Of a stretch of 32,413 nt of DNA, positions 24,316-31,571 are shown in pieces (the first letter of the stretch is position 1; the number at the start of each line of letters is the position of its first letter). Location: the NCBI GenBank assembly GCA_014728225.1, contig WJLX01000126.1:1-32413 (forward strand), written 5' to 3'. Under the pieces are notes generated by a model. It saw nothing but the letters and a program-made list of their open reading frames with translations. It was not told the DNA's origin and did not search any database. The position numbers were made by a program, and so were the translations under genes. The DNA comes from Candidatus Coatesbacteria bacterium (GTDB lineage Bacteria; RBG-13-66-14).

Positions 24316-26505
24316 CTAGAACTGTAAAGTGTAATCGACCTTGAGAAACACGCCCTGGTTGACCAGCTCGAACTCGTCGGCGTCGTTGTCGTACCAGCGC
24401 TCGTAGGCCAGGTAGACGTGGCTGTCGGGCAGGAACTCCCAGCCCAGCAGGCCGCGGAAGGTGTAGAGGTCGTTCTGGTCCGAGCCCTGGGTGAACAGGC
24501 GGAAGTACAGCTCCCGGGTGAACAGGTAGTCGGCGGTGGCCTGCCAGATGTTGATCTGATAGTCCTCGACACCCTCCGCGGGCCCGAAGCTCCAGTCGTA
24601 GAAGTTGTACTCGGCGGACAGGCGCAGGCTGGGGATGGGCTGGATGATCAGGATGGCGGTGTCGGCCAGCAGGTCGCCGTAACCCATGGTGGTGTAATCG
24701 ACCATCTGACCGTAGAGGGCGAAGTTGCCCAGCCAGATCGGCTTGGCGAAGTCCGATTCTACATTGAACTGAGTGTACCACCAAAGGTCCTTCTCGCCGG
24801 GGTTGTAGTACAGGTTGTCGTAGCCCACCGAGCCCTGGACGGTGAAGTTCCAGAGGAAATTCGTCGTCGTGCCGACCTGCATATCGTACTGGGCGAAGGC
24901 GGGCTCCCAGTCACGCCCGTAGGTCAGATTAGCCTTGCCCCAGAAACGCAGGTTGCGGAGGAAGGACTGGTCGAAGCGCAGCTTGTACTCCGCCGAGTAG
25001 ATGAAGCTGCGGGCGTTGGGGATGCCCCAGAAGAAACCCGTTTCGTTGATGTCGAACTGGGGCGCGTTGTCCGAGTACTCGATGTAGTTGGAAAAGTTGC
25101 CCTTGCTGAAGGACACGCCGCCGTTGATGGCGAACTGATCCTCGAAGGTGTTTTCCGGATCTCGGCTGTCGTAAGAACCGACCACGGAACCCCAGGTGTT
25201 CCAGAGGCCGTCGGCGAAGTAGAGGTCGAAGTCGGCGCCGTAGGTTGCATAATCGTAGGCTGGCAGTACGGTGTCCCAGTCCGTCTCCACGGAGCGGGCG
25301 AAGCGCGCCGTGCCCATCGCGCCGATGAAGGAACCCTGCCCCAGTTCGTAACTCAGCCGACCGACGGCCCAGTCGCTCTCGGGCTCGGCGTCCAGATCGG
25401 TCACCGCCTCCCCGGTGTGGGCGTAGAAGCCGCCGACGCCGAAGCGTCCCAGCCGACCGGTCAAACGACCACCGGCCAGGATCTGGGAGTCCTCGTATAG
25501 GCCCTCCGAGGTGAACAAGCGCTGGCCGATCCGCCGGGAGTAGAAGGGGGTGTAGTGGATGAAGTTGAAATAGGTCGAATCGCGTAGGAAGAAGGGCCGC
25601 GTCTCCGTCACATAGACAGGGTCCAGACCGATCTGATACTGGTCGGGGTCCAGGTCGATCTCGGCGAAGTCCGGCAGCACCGTCCCCGCCAGCGTCAGGC
25701 TGCGCCCCAGATCGACGTCGAAGTCCAGGCCGCCGATGCCCTTCCAGTCATCGATGTCGCCGTTGCCGGTCTCAGGCAGGTTGCGGTACTCGCCCTTTGC
25801 GTAAGGCGCCAGCTTGACGCCTACGCCCTGGGTGATGTTCTCGATGCCCGTCAGCTCGAGGGCGTCCTCGACGTAGAACATGTTGTGGTCGTAGGGCACC
25901 GGCACGACGTAGGTCTCCTCGCTCTTGCGGCGGATGACCCGCCCGGCGTTGAACAGCCAGGGGCGACCCGGATCCTCCTCGAACTTGAAGTTGCTGAACG
26001 GGATCTCCAGCTCGGCCGTCCAGCCCTCGTCGGTGATCCGGGTGGCCACGTCCCAGTGGGCGTCCCATTGTTGACTGCGGTAGTTGGCCCGGTTGCTGTA
26101 AAGGACGTCGGCTTTGATCCCCGCCGGGTTGGTGCCGAAATAGTACAGGGACTGCCCCGAACCCGTTGGATCGAACCAGATGTCGACGTTGTCGTCCATT
26201 CCCAGGGAGGTGTCCCGACGACGCAGGTTGCTGACGATGCCCGTGGGTTCGGAATCCAGGCTCTCAATCGCCACGTAAAGGGCGTACTCCGTATAGCCGA
26301 TATAGAGCCGGGTGGTTTCCGTCGAGGGCTCACCGGTGTCAGGATCGCGCTGAATGTAACCCTCCAGAGGCTCGGCGTTCTCCCAACAGGCCTCGTCGAG
26401 GTCGCCGTCAAGCTCCGGCGGGCAGTCCAGCCGTCGGGCCTGGTAGCTCTCGACCCCTAAGACCAGCACCGGTAACAGTAGAAGCATCAAGGAACGTTTC
26501 AGCAT
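24316..26505 (-). CDS. Outer-membrane protein with CBM9-like domain and DUF5916 barrel
   Basis: 729 aa. A signal peptide covers about residues 1-19 (KRSLMLLLLPVLVLGVES). The next 180 residues are a family 9 carbohydrate-binding-like beta sandwich (CPPELDGDLDEACWENAEPL, LYIGYTEYALYVAIE, DDNVDIWFDPTGSGQSLYYF, GWTAELEIPFSNFKF). From about residue 215 it is DUF5916: PDFAEIDLDPDQYQIGLDP, TRPFFLRDSTYF and YSRRIGQ, then many amphipathic strands to the end LKVDYTLQF, whose terminal Phe is an outer-membrane barrel signal. Family members are found in Bacteroidetes-like and other FCB bacteria; a role in surface glycan or metal uptake is often guessed and not shown. Ribosome site AGGAAAG. Single gene with its own terminator. 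Confidence 0.92.
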   Translation of the reverse strand: MLKRSLMLLLLPVLVLGVESYQARRLDCPPELDGDLDEACWENAEPLEGYIQRDPDTGEPSTETTRLYIGYTEYALYVAIESLDSEPTGIVSNLRRRDTSLGMDDNVDIWFDPTGSGQSLYYFGTNPAGIKADVLYSNRANYRSQQWDAHWDVATRITDEGWTAELEIPFSNFKFEEDPGRPWLFNAGRVIRRKSEETYVVPVPYDHNMFYVEDALELTGIENITQGVGVKLAPYAKGEYRNLPETGNGDIDDWKGIGGLDFDVDLGRSLTLAGTVLPDFAEIDLDPDQYQIGLDPVYVTETRPFFLRDSTYFNFIHYTPFYSRRIGQRLFTSEGLYEDSQILAGGRLTGRLGRFGVGGFYAHTGEAVTDLDAEPESDWAVGRLSYELGQGSFIGAMGTARFARSVETDWDTVLPAYDYATYGADFDLYFADGLWNTWGSVVGSYDSRDPENTFEDQFAINGGVSFSKGNFSNYIEYSDNAPQFDINETGFFWGIPNARSFIYSAEYKLRFDQSFLRNLRFWGKANLTYGRDWEPAFAQYDMQVGTTTNFLWNFTVQGSVGYDNLYYNPGEKDLWWYTQFNVESDFAKPIWLGNFALYGQMVDYTTMGYGDLLADTAILIIQPIPSLRLSAEYNFYDWSFGPAEGVEDYQINIWQATADYLFTRELYFRLFTQGSDQNDLYTFRGLLGWEFLPDSHVYLAYERWYDNDADEFELVNQGVFLKVDYTLQF

Positions 26506-26545
26506 CGCTTTCCTTTCCGGGTTATCCGATCAGACCGCCCCAACC

Positions 26546-26575
26546 TTGACACACGGGGCGCTTTGGGGCTATATT
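26546..26575 (+). promoter_or_regulatory. Promoter of tRNA-Leu
   Basis: Perfect TTGACA (26546-26551), 18-bp spacer, TATATT (26570-26575); the tRNA begins 15 bp later. Confidence 0.85.
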
Positions 26576-26590
26576 CCTATGCCGTTACCC

Positions 26591-26678
26591 GCCGGAGTGG
26601 TGAAATTGGTAGACGCAGGGGACTCAAAATCCCCCGGGCCTTGGGTCCGTGCCGGTTCGAGCCCGGCCTCCGGCACCA
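26591..26678 (+). tRNA. tRNA-Leu (anticodon CAA)
   Basis: 88 nt with encoded CCA. The acceptor stem GCCGGAG (26591-26597) pairs with CTCCGGC (26668-26674), followed by ACCA. The D-loop has TGGTAGAC. The anticodon stem-loop GGGGA-CTCAAAA-TCCCC gives anticodon CAA, reading UUG. The long variable arm (GGGCCTTGGGTCC) is typical of class II leucine tRNA. The T-arm is CCGG-TTCGAGC-CCGG. Discriminator base A73 fits leucine identity. Confidence 0.97.
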
Positions 26679-26793
26679 GTAGACAGACAAGCCGATAACA
26701 ACGACGAGACGACTGCGACATAAACAAAGAGTATCGCCAAGGTCAACCCTCTCCCCTGTAAGGACACCTTCATTGGCGATGTCGCGCTGATCA

Positions 26794-26827
26794 TTCCTTC
26801 CTTTCCTTCCTTCCTTTCCTTTCCTCC
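26794..26827. repeat. Homopyrimidine microsatellite (TTCC/TTTCC)
   Basis: An unbroken run of C and T made of TTCC and TTTCC units on the + strand between the tRNA and its terminator. Such tracts can slip and can form triplex DNA; no role is shown. Confidence 0.85.
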
Positions 26828-26859
26828 GTCTCGTCCTCGGGCTCGTTCAGCTTGTTGCA

Positions 26860-26882
26860 CCGCCCGCGGGGGCGGCTTTTTC
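26860..26882 (+). terminator. Intrinsic terminator downstream of tRNA-Leu
   Basis: CCGCCC, loop, GGGCGG (26860-26875) followed by CTTTTTC. It is the first + strand terminator after the tRNA. Confidence 0.7.
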
Positions 26883-26964
26883 TTCGCCCGTTCATCGTCC
26901 GTTCTTCTCCCCGTCTCTCTCTAAGATACATAGCGACAGCGCCGGGTTTCAGCGGCACTGGTAA

Positions 26965-27153
26965 AACCTTTGAAAAACAGCCTAAGGACTGCTTGACGGG
27001 GACGCATGTACGGCCGCCGGAACTGGCACGGTTTTTGCATCTCGACGACCGTTGGCGCGAGGCTAACGGTTCGTCTCCGCAAAAACCGTGCCAGTTCCGG
27101 CTCGCGGGCTATGCATTAGGTTTTTGAGTTCGCCGGGCTGTTTTTCAAAGGTT
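26965..27153 (+). repeat. Nested inverted-repeat element, copy 4
   Basis: Outer perfect 18-bp arms AACCTTTGAAAAACAGCC (26965-26982) / 27136-27153. Inner perfect 23-bp arms at 27016-27038 and 27079-27101, with GGCACGGTTTTTGC. The 40-nt centre: GACGACCGTT pairs with AACGGTTCGTC with one bulge, loop GGCGCGAGGCT. The second pair of the apical stem is A-T here and G-C in the other copies, a compensatory change. The orientation is +. It lies 82 nt beyond the tRNA terminator, so this copy is not directly behind a protein gene. Confidence 0.9.
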
Positions 27154-27207
27154 GGATCCCGACGGCTCAAGTCAATCCTGAGTTTTTCGGGGGCTGCTTG
27201 ATGTGCT

Positions 27208-27233
27208 GAACGGCGGACCCGGGTCCGCCGTTC
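27208..27233 (-). terminator. Perfect 26-bp palindrome 3' of the His-rich gene
   Basis: GAACGGCGGACCC followed by its exact reverse complement, with no loop. It lies 22 nt beyond the minus-strand stop at 27255. The T tract is poor on both strands, so it may act as a weak terminator or an mRNA 3' end structure. Confidence 0.55.
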
Positions 27234-27254
27234 TTGTGCGGTTGTACTCGGTGG

Positions 27255-27452
27255 TTAGTCTTCGTGCTTGGCGATGGCTTCCTCGACGCCGGCGAGTTCC
27301 TGCTCAAGTTCAGTCTTGTACTGTTTGAGCATTTCGAGTTTTTCGGCTTGCGAGCGGAAGCGTCGGGGGATGCAGAGTCCGGGTCCGTGGTGTTCGTGGG
27401 GGTGTCTGCCGGGATGGCAGTGATGGGGTTGGGGGTGATGGTGATGGAACAT
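27255..27452 (-). CDS. Small His-rich protein, DUF5320-like
   Basis: 65 aa from ATG 27452, chosen because AAAGGAG sits 6 nt upstream; an ATG at 27539 would add 29 residues lacking a ribosome site and would start inside the promoter. The first 30 residues hold 12 His, in FHHHHPQPHHCHPGRHPHEHH, plus two Cys, a probable metal-binding segment. The rest is one charged coiled coil (QAEKLEMLKQYKTELEQELA, then GVEEAIAKHE) like the C-terminus of DUF5320 proteins. It has its own promoter (27511-27539) and is upstream-linked to an ArsR regulator now separated from it by an IS. Metal binding or cofactor-related function is inferred. Confidence 0.82.
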   Translation of the reverse strand: MFHHHHPQPHHCHPGRHPHEHHGPGLCIPRRFRSQAEKLEMLKQYKTELEQELAGVEEAIAKHED

Positions 27453-27510
27453 GGGTTCTCCTTTGGGGTTGGCTTGTTGGGTTGGCGTCAGTCGTTTGGC
27501 CGGCGAAAGC

Positions 27511-27539
27511 ATAGTATTTTCGTAACTACTTAATTTCAA
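27511..27539 (-). promoter_or_regulatory. Promoter and possible ArsR site of the His-rich gene
   Basis: Minus strand: TTGAAA (27539-27534), 17-bp spacer, TACTAT (27516-27511). The spacer holds TAACTACTT (+ strand, 27523-27531), a 9-mer that also occurs, in the opposite orientation, just downstream of the arsR-type gene's -10 box (28692-28700). The promoter ends 8 bp from the IS insertion and is intact. Confidence 0.6.
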
Positions 27540-27547
27540 ATGAAAAA

Positions 27548-28246
27548 GGGATCATCACACAAGATGAACATCAGCTATTGCAGTTGGGATCTTCCAGCGT
27601 CGTGAACGGGTCTGTCATCCCGCCACCGATCGAGGGGGGCAATGTGGCGGGGAAGAGCGGGACGGGGGACCGGCACGCCAACCGTCCCAGATGTAACTAT
27701 CGCTATCACTAGCGCTGCGCCGACGGGCGGCATAGGTGCAAGCGTCGCGGCAAGCTGTTCAACCGTCATCCCCGTGGGCGTCGCAACGCGCCGCCGCCGG
27801 CAAAACGCGGCGAGATAGCCCGCCTGTTCCGGTTCAACGTCCCGGCGGCGCGGGTCGCCAAGGACCTGGGCATCCACCGCAATACGGCTTATCGCTACTG
27901 CAAGCGAATTCGCCGGAGCCGCGCCGTCGCTCGCCAGGCCGCGTTGGATTCGATCGTCTACTCCGATGGATACACGGCCGATAAGAAACTGTCGCTCAGC
28001 GTCTTCCACCACAGGCGGATCAATGACCGGGAAGAGTTCGCCAACGGAAAGAACCATATCAACGGTATCGAGAACTTCCGGGGCTTCGCCAAACGCCACC
28101 TAAAAGCCTATCACGGTGGCTTTAAACGCAACTACAGACTCTTGATCACTGAATGATCGTTCAGCTTCAACCATCGAGACGACGAAAACGCGCTATACAT
28201 TCTCAGGACCATACTTCGCGCTTGGTCATAATTCGGTGATAATCCC
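27548..28246 (+). mobile_element. Internally deleted IS1595-type element between arsR-type and His-rich genes
   Basis: 699 bp with ends GGGATCATCAC (27548) and, read inward from 28246, GGGATTATCACC. GAAAAA flanks both sides (27542-27547 and 28247-28252) as a probable partial target duplication. The + strand remnant is the best-preserved deletion copy: CNYRYH, RCADGRHRCKRRGKLF (zinc ribbon), LFRFNVPAARVAKDLGIHRN and TAYRYCKRI (helix-turn-helix), then directly SIVYSDGYTADKKLSL, FHHRRINDREEF, HINGIENFRGFAKRHLKAYH and a stop at 28156. The first catalytic Asp region is absent, so it cannot transpose itself. The minus-strand frame at 27575-28099 is a shadow. Confidence 0.85.
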
Positions 28247-28268
28247 GAAAAAGGAACGGCCGATATCA

Positions 28269-28679
28269 TCAGCTATTGTCCGCTTCTGTTTCCAGTTCAG
28301 CGATCCGTTGCTCGATCCGGGCCAGCCTCTGTTTGAGTTGGGCGCGATGCTTGCGCAGTTGTTGGAGGTCCATCCGGGCGGGGTCGAGGCCGTGGAAGCT
28401 CTTGACGCCGCAGGCTTCGCCCAGGGAGCGCAGGCAGACGTCGAGGCTGCGATGGTTGATGTGGTAGGGCACGTGGTAGCCGTCGCGTTCGCCCTCCACC
28501 AGACCGGTCTGGCGGAGCACTCGCAGGTGTTGAGAGACGGCTGCGGTGGAGATGCCCAAAGCCTCGCCCAGTTTGACGGCGCCCAGGGGTCCGTGATGGT
28601 GCAGGATCCGCAGGATGGCCATCCGGGTGCGTCCGCCCAGGACCTTGAAGACCTCGGCTGGATCCAGCTTGTGGGTCAT
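28269..28679 (-). CDS. ArsR/SmtB-family transcriptional regulator
   Basis: 136 aa. Winged helix-turn-helix repressor, usually released from DNA by a metal or thiol signal. Landmarks are FKVLGGRTRMAILRIL (first helix), GISTAAVSQHLRVLRQTGLV (recognition helix) and ERDGYHVPYHIN (wing). Classic ELCVCD metal residues are absent; C82 and C90 and several His (27-29, 69, 73, 76) are possible ligands. The last 30 residues form a coiled coil. The promoter at 28713-28741 is a perfect consensus, so without repression it should be strong. The likely target is its own gene and the His-rich protein downstream. Confidence 0.9.
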   Translation of the reverse strand: MTHKLDPAEVFKVLGGRTRMAILRILHHHGPLGAVKLGEALGISTAAVSQHLRVLRQTGLVEGERDGYHVPYHINHRSLDVCLRSLGEACGVKSFHGLDPARMDLQQLRKHRAQLKQRLARIEQRIAELETEADNS

Positions 28680-28691
28680 GGTGGTCCAGTG

Positions 28692-28741
28692 AAGTAGTTA
28701 AGCAACATCTAAATTATAGCCTGAGCTGGAGGGGTTGTCAA
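28692..28741 (-). promoter_or_regulatory. Perfect consensus promoter of the ArsR gene with candidate operator
   Basis: Minus strand: TTGACA (28741-28736), exactly 17 bp, TATAAT (28718-28713). The candidate operator AAGTAGTTA (+ strand 28692-28700) lies between the -10 and the start codon, where a repressor would block transcription. The same 9-mer, inverted, is in the His-rich gene's promoter spacer. Confidence 0.8.
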
Positions 28742-28880
28742 GTCGCATCCGCGGCGAACGAGTTGTCCGGCGCTAATAGGGTTGTTGAAGGGGATCGTTG
28801 TGTCGGGAAATGAGCGGCGGGTCGATCGAGTGAGGCGGCCCGCCTTTTCTACGCCGTCCAGTCAGCGGTGTGGTCGTTTT

Positions 28881-30788
28881 TTACTGCGCCCGGCCGCCGA
28901 GGTGCTCGGCCAGGAAGGGTTCGACCTTGCCGAAAAAGTCCAAGCGGTTCTCCGGGCGGGCGAAGCCGTGGCCCTCATTCTCGTAGACGTGGTACTCGTG
29001 GGGAATATCGGCCCGCTTGAGCGCCGCGGTGATCTGCTCACCCTCGGCCAGCTTGACCCGGGGATCGTTGGCCCCGTAGGCCAGGATCAGCGGCGTCTGG
29101 ATGCGCTCGGCGTAGTTGAGCGGACTGCGCTCGGCGATCAGTTCGGCCTCGGTCTGCGGGTCACCGATCATCTTGTGCAGTTTCTTGACTTCGGTGCGCC
29201 AGTAGGGCGGGATGCTGGCCAGCAGGGTTGCGAGATTCGAAGGGCCGACGATGGAGACAGCGCAGCGGTAGAAACGGTAATCGTCTTCTGGAGCGTCGTC
29301 GATGTCGGGGCGTTCCGCGGTCTTGGTGAAGGTCAACCCGGCCAGGGCGGCGTAGCCACCGTAGCTGCCGCCCATGATGCACAGCCGCTGCGGATCGGCG
29401 AGGCCCTCGGCGACGGCCCAGTTGCAGGCGTCGGTCAGGTCGTCCTGCATGCGCCGCCCCCATTCCTTATTGCCGGCGTGGCGATGGGCCTTGCCGTAGC
29501 CGGCGCTGCCGCGGTAGTTGACCTGCAGCACGGCGTAACCGCGGTTGGCCAGCCACTGGGACATCGGGTCGTAACCGTAGTCGTCGCGAGCCTGGGGGCC
29601 GCCGTGGACCAGCAGCACCAGGGGCAGTTTCGCGGGCTCGACGCCCGGCGGCAGGCTGAGGTAGCCCTCGATCCGGCGTCCGTCACGGGCCGTGAACTCC
29701 ACCGGTTTCATCTCGGCCAGCTCGTAGTCCTCTAGCTGTGGATAGACCTTGAACAGCTCGGACAGCGACTTGTCGGTCCGATTGTAGCGGTAGTAGCTGA
29801 CGGCCCTGCGCGGCTCGTTAACCATCACCAGCCAGGTGTTATTGTCCCGGCTCTGGTCGGAAACCGCGAGCCAGGCCTCGGGAAACCGGCCCTCGAGTTT
29901 GGCCAGGTCGTCGCGGACCTCGTCGGTCAGGGGTCGCCACTCCAGCTTGACCCGGTTGACCGAGGCCGCCAGGGTGCGGTGGGTTTGCGGATCGCGCAGC
30001 AGGCCGAAATGGGTGTGGGCGTCGTAGCCCTCGTCGACCAGCAGGGCTTCGCCTTTGCCGCTGTGGGGGTCGAGGCGTATCAGACGCTGGGTGTCGGCGC
30101 CGCGGGGGTCGGCGAGCAGCACACCGATGTTGTCGGCGTCGAAGCCGTAGACGGCGGAGTGGGCGTCTTCATACTCCCACCTTGACACCACCCGCCAGTC
30201 GCCGTCCTCGTCCTCGCGGTAGAGCAGCTCGTTACCGGCGTCGGGCGTCGCCCGCAGGGCCAGTCGAACCCGCAGTTTCCAGTCGGCCAGGAACTCGGCG
30301 ATGTCGCCCGGGTTCTCGGCTGCCGACTCCAATTCGCCGGAGACGGTGTTCAGCCGGTAGGCGTCGAAGAGGGCTTCGTCGCGCTTGTTGAGCAGCACTA
30401 ACAGTTCGTCGGGCCGATCGGAGCTCTGCAGCGCCGGAACGGCCTTGGCGCCGGGGAAGGGGGTCAGGTCGAGGGGTTCGTCGTCGGGGTTGGTCGGATC
30501 GACCCGGAACAGGTGATTGTTCTCGTCGCCGTCGGAGTCCTGCAGGTAGATGACGTATCTACCGTTCTCGCTCCAGAAGTGCCGGCGGATACCCCGGCCC
30601 GTATCATTGGTCAACGGCCGCTCTTGGCCGTTTTCCAGCTCGCGCAGCCAGATGTTCAAAACGCCGTCCCGGGGGGCGATGTAGGACATCGAGCGACCGT
30701 CGGGGGAGAGGCGGGGCTGGACCCGGGCCGGGTTGCCGAAGATGACCTCGCGGGGGATCAGTGGAACCTGCATCTCTTTAACGTTCAT
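28881..30788 (-). CDS. S9-family serine peptidase (prolyl oligopeptidase/acylaminoacyl-peptidase type)
   Basis: 635 aa, complete. Cuts peptides after proline or releases N-acylated residues. The first 370 residues form a beta-propeller (RVQPRLSPDGRSMSYIAPRD, WLRELENGQERPLTND, HFWSENGRYVIYLQDSDGDE) that limits access to the active site. The alpha/beta-hydrolase domain follows with LVLLVHGGPQARDDYGYDP, the nucleophile elbow GGSYGGYAAL (S475), D575 in YGANDPRV and H607 in NEGHGFARP, the full catalytic triad. There is no signal peptide, so it is cytoplasmic. The ribosome site GGAAGGA lies 8 nt before ATG 30788. Single gene with promoter at 30840-30868. Confidence 0.95.
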   Translation of the reverse strand: MNVKEMQVPLIPREVIFGNPARVQPRLSPDGRSMSYIAPRDGVLNIWLRELENGQERPLTNDTGRGIRRHFWSENGRYVIYLQDSDGDENNHLFRVDPTNPDDEPLDLTPFPGAKAVPALQSSDRPDELLVLLNKRDEALFDAYRLNTVSGELESAAENPGDIAEFLADWKLRVRLALRATPDAGNELLYREDEDGDWRVVSRWEYEDAHSAVYGFDADNIGVLLADPRGADTQRLIRLDPHSGKGEALLVDEGYDAHTHFGLLRDPQTHRTLAASVNRVKLEWRPLTDEVRDDLAKLEGRFPEAWLAVSDQSRDNNTWLVMVNEPRRAVSYYRYNRTDKSLSELFKVYPQLEDYELAEMKPVEFTARDGRRIEGYLSLPPGVEPAKLPLVLLVHGGPQARDDYGYDPMSQWLANRGYAVLQVNYRGSAGYGKAHRHAGNKEWGRRMQDDLTDACNWAVAEGLADPQRLCIMGGSYGGYAALAGLTFTKTAERPDIDDAPEDDYRFYRCAVSIVGPSNLATLLASIPPYWRTEVKKLHKMIGDPQTEAELIAERSPLNYAERIQTPLILAYGANDPRVKLAEGEQITAALKRADIPHEYHVYENEGHGFARPENRLDFFGKVEPFLAEHLGGRAQ

Positions 30789-30839
30789 GGACTTATCCTT
30801 CCCGATCTGTCGTTGAGACTCGAAGGTTGCACCCTGACT

Positions 30840-30868
30840 AGATTACTCCGTCGCGGCGGGTTTTTCAA
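30840..30868 (-). promoter_or_regulatory. Promoter of the S9 peptidase gene
   Basis: Minus strand: TTGAAA (30868-30863), 17-bp spacer, TAATCT (30845-30840), about 50 bp before the start codon. Confidence 0.6.
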
Positions 30869-30926
30869 GGAGGGGTATGTCTTGAGGCAGCCGGACGACG
30901 AACAACCTCAGATCAACATTCTTTTA

Positions 30927-31368
30927 GGGATTATCACCGAATAATGAACGAGCGCGAAGTCTGCTCCCGAGGTAGTTGAACACGTTTTCGGCGTCTCGAT
31001 GGTTGAAGCGGAACGACCTTTCACGGATAACGAGCCTGAGGTTGCGTTCGAAGCCAGCGTGATAGGCTTTGCGGCGGCGTTTGGCGTCGCCCCGGAAGCT
31101 TCGAGGCCGTTGATATGCCCCTTGACGTCAACCAGTGTCCTGTCATGATCGATGCGCCTGTGGTGGAAGCCGCTGGGCGACAGTTTCTTGTGGGCCCGCC
31201 GGCCGTCGGCGCAGCGATAATTGCCTTTGGGGACATTTGACGTGCCGCTCCCCCGACCCGCTCTTCCCCGCCACATTGCCCCCCCTTTTGGTGGCGGGAT
31301 GATAAACTCGTTCACGCAGATATAAGTACCCAACTGCAATAGCTGATGCTCATCTTCTGTTATGATCC
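30927..31368 (-). mobile_element. Short IS1595-type element, heavily deleted
   Basis: 442 bp with ends GGGATTATCAC (30927) and, read inward from 31368, GGATCATAAC. The minus-strand remnant joins a zinc-ribbon fragment (NYRCADGRRAHKKLS) straight to GFHHRRIDHDRTLVDVKG, HINGL, then DAKRRRKAYHAGFERNLRL and FNHRDAENVFNYLGSRLRAR in a second frame. The helix-turn-helix and the whole catalytic core are gone. No target duplication is left. 31369-31571 shows no supported feature. Confidence 0.78.
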
Positions 31369-31571
31369 TGTCATTATTTTCAACACCGGATTCGAGGCCC
31401 TGCGGAAGAAAATCAGTTGAGCGGTTCATTCTCCGTATCTCATAATGATAGTGGATAGCGCCGTTGTTTTCGGTGTAGAGTAATCATGCAGTCTCTGCAA
31501 AACAGCAAGCTCCACGGTAAATCAGACTTAACGGACGATGAAAAGACGTACAACGGGCCAAAGGAGACGCC

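Noticed and set aside
10286-27153. CRISPR array made from the repeated palindromes
   Set aside because: The four copies are kilobases apart, in both orientations and between unrelated genes; there are no regularly spaced repeats and no cas genes.
27575-28099. 174-codon minus-strand frame
   Set aside because: It mirrors the IS1595 transposase remnant on the + strand, which has the zinc ribbon, helix-turn-helix and HINGIENF block.
28803-28856. Hairpin GGCGGG/CCCGCC followed by TTTT as a + strand terminator
   Set aside because: No + strand gene lies upstream, and on the minus strand, where the S9 gene ends, no T tract follows.
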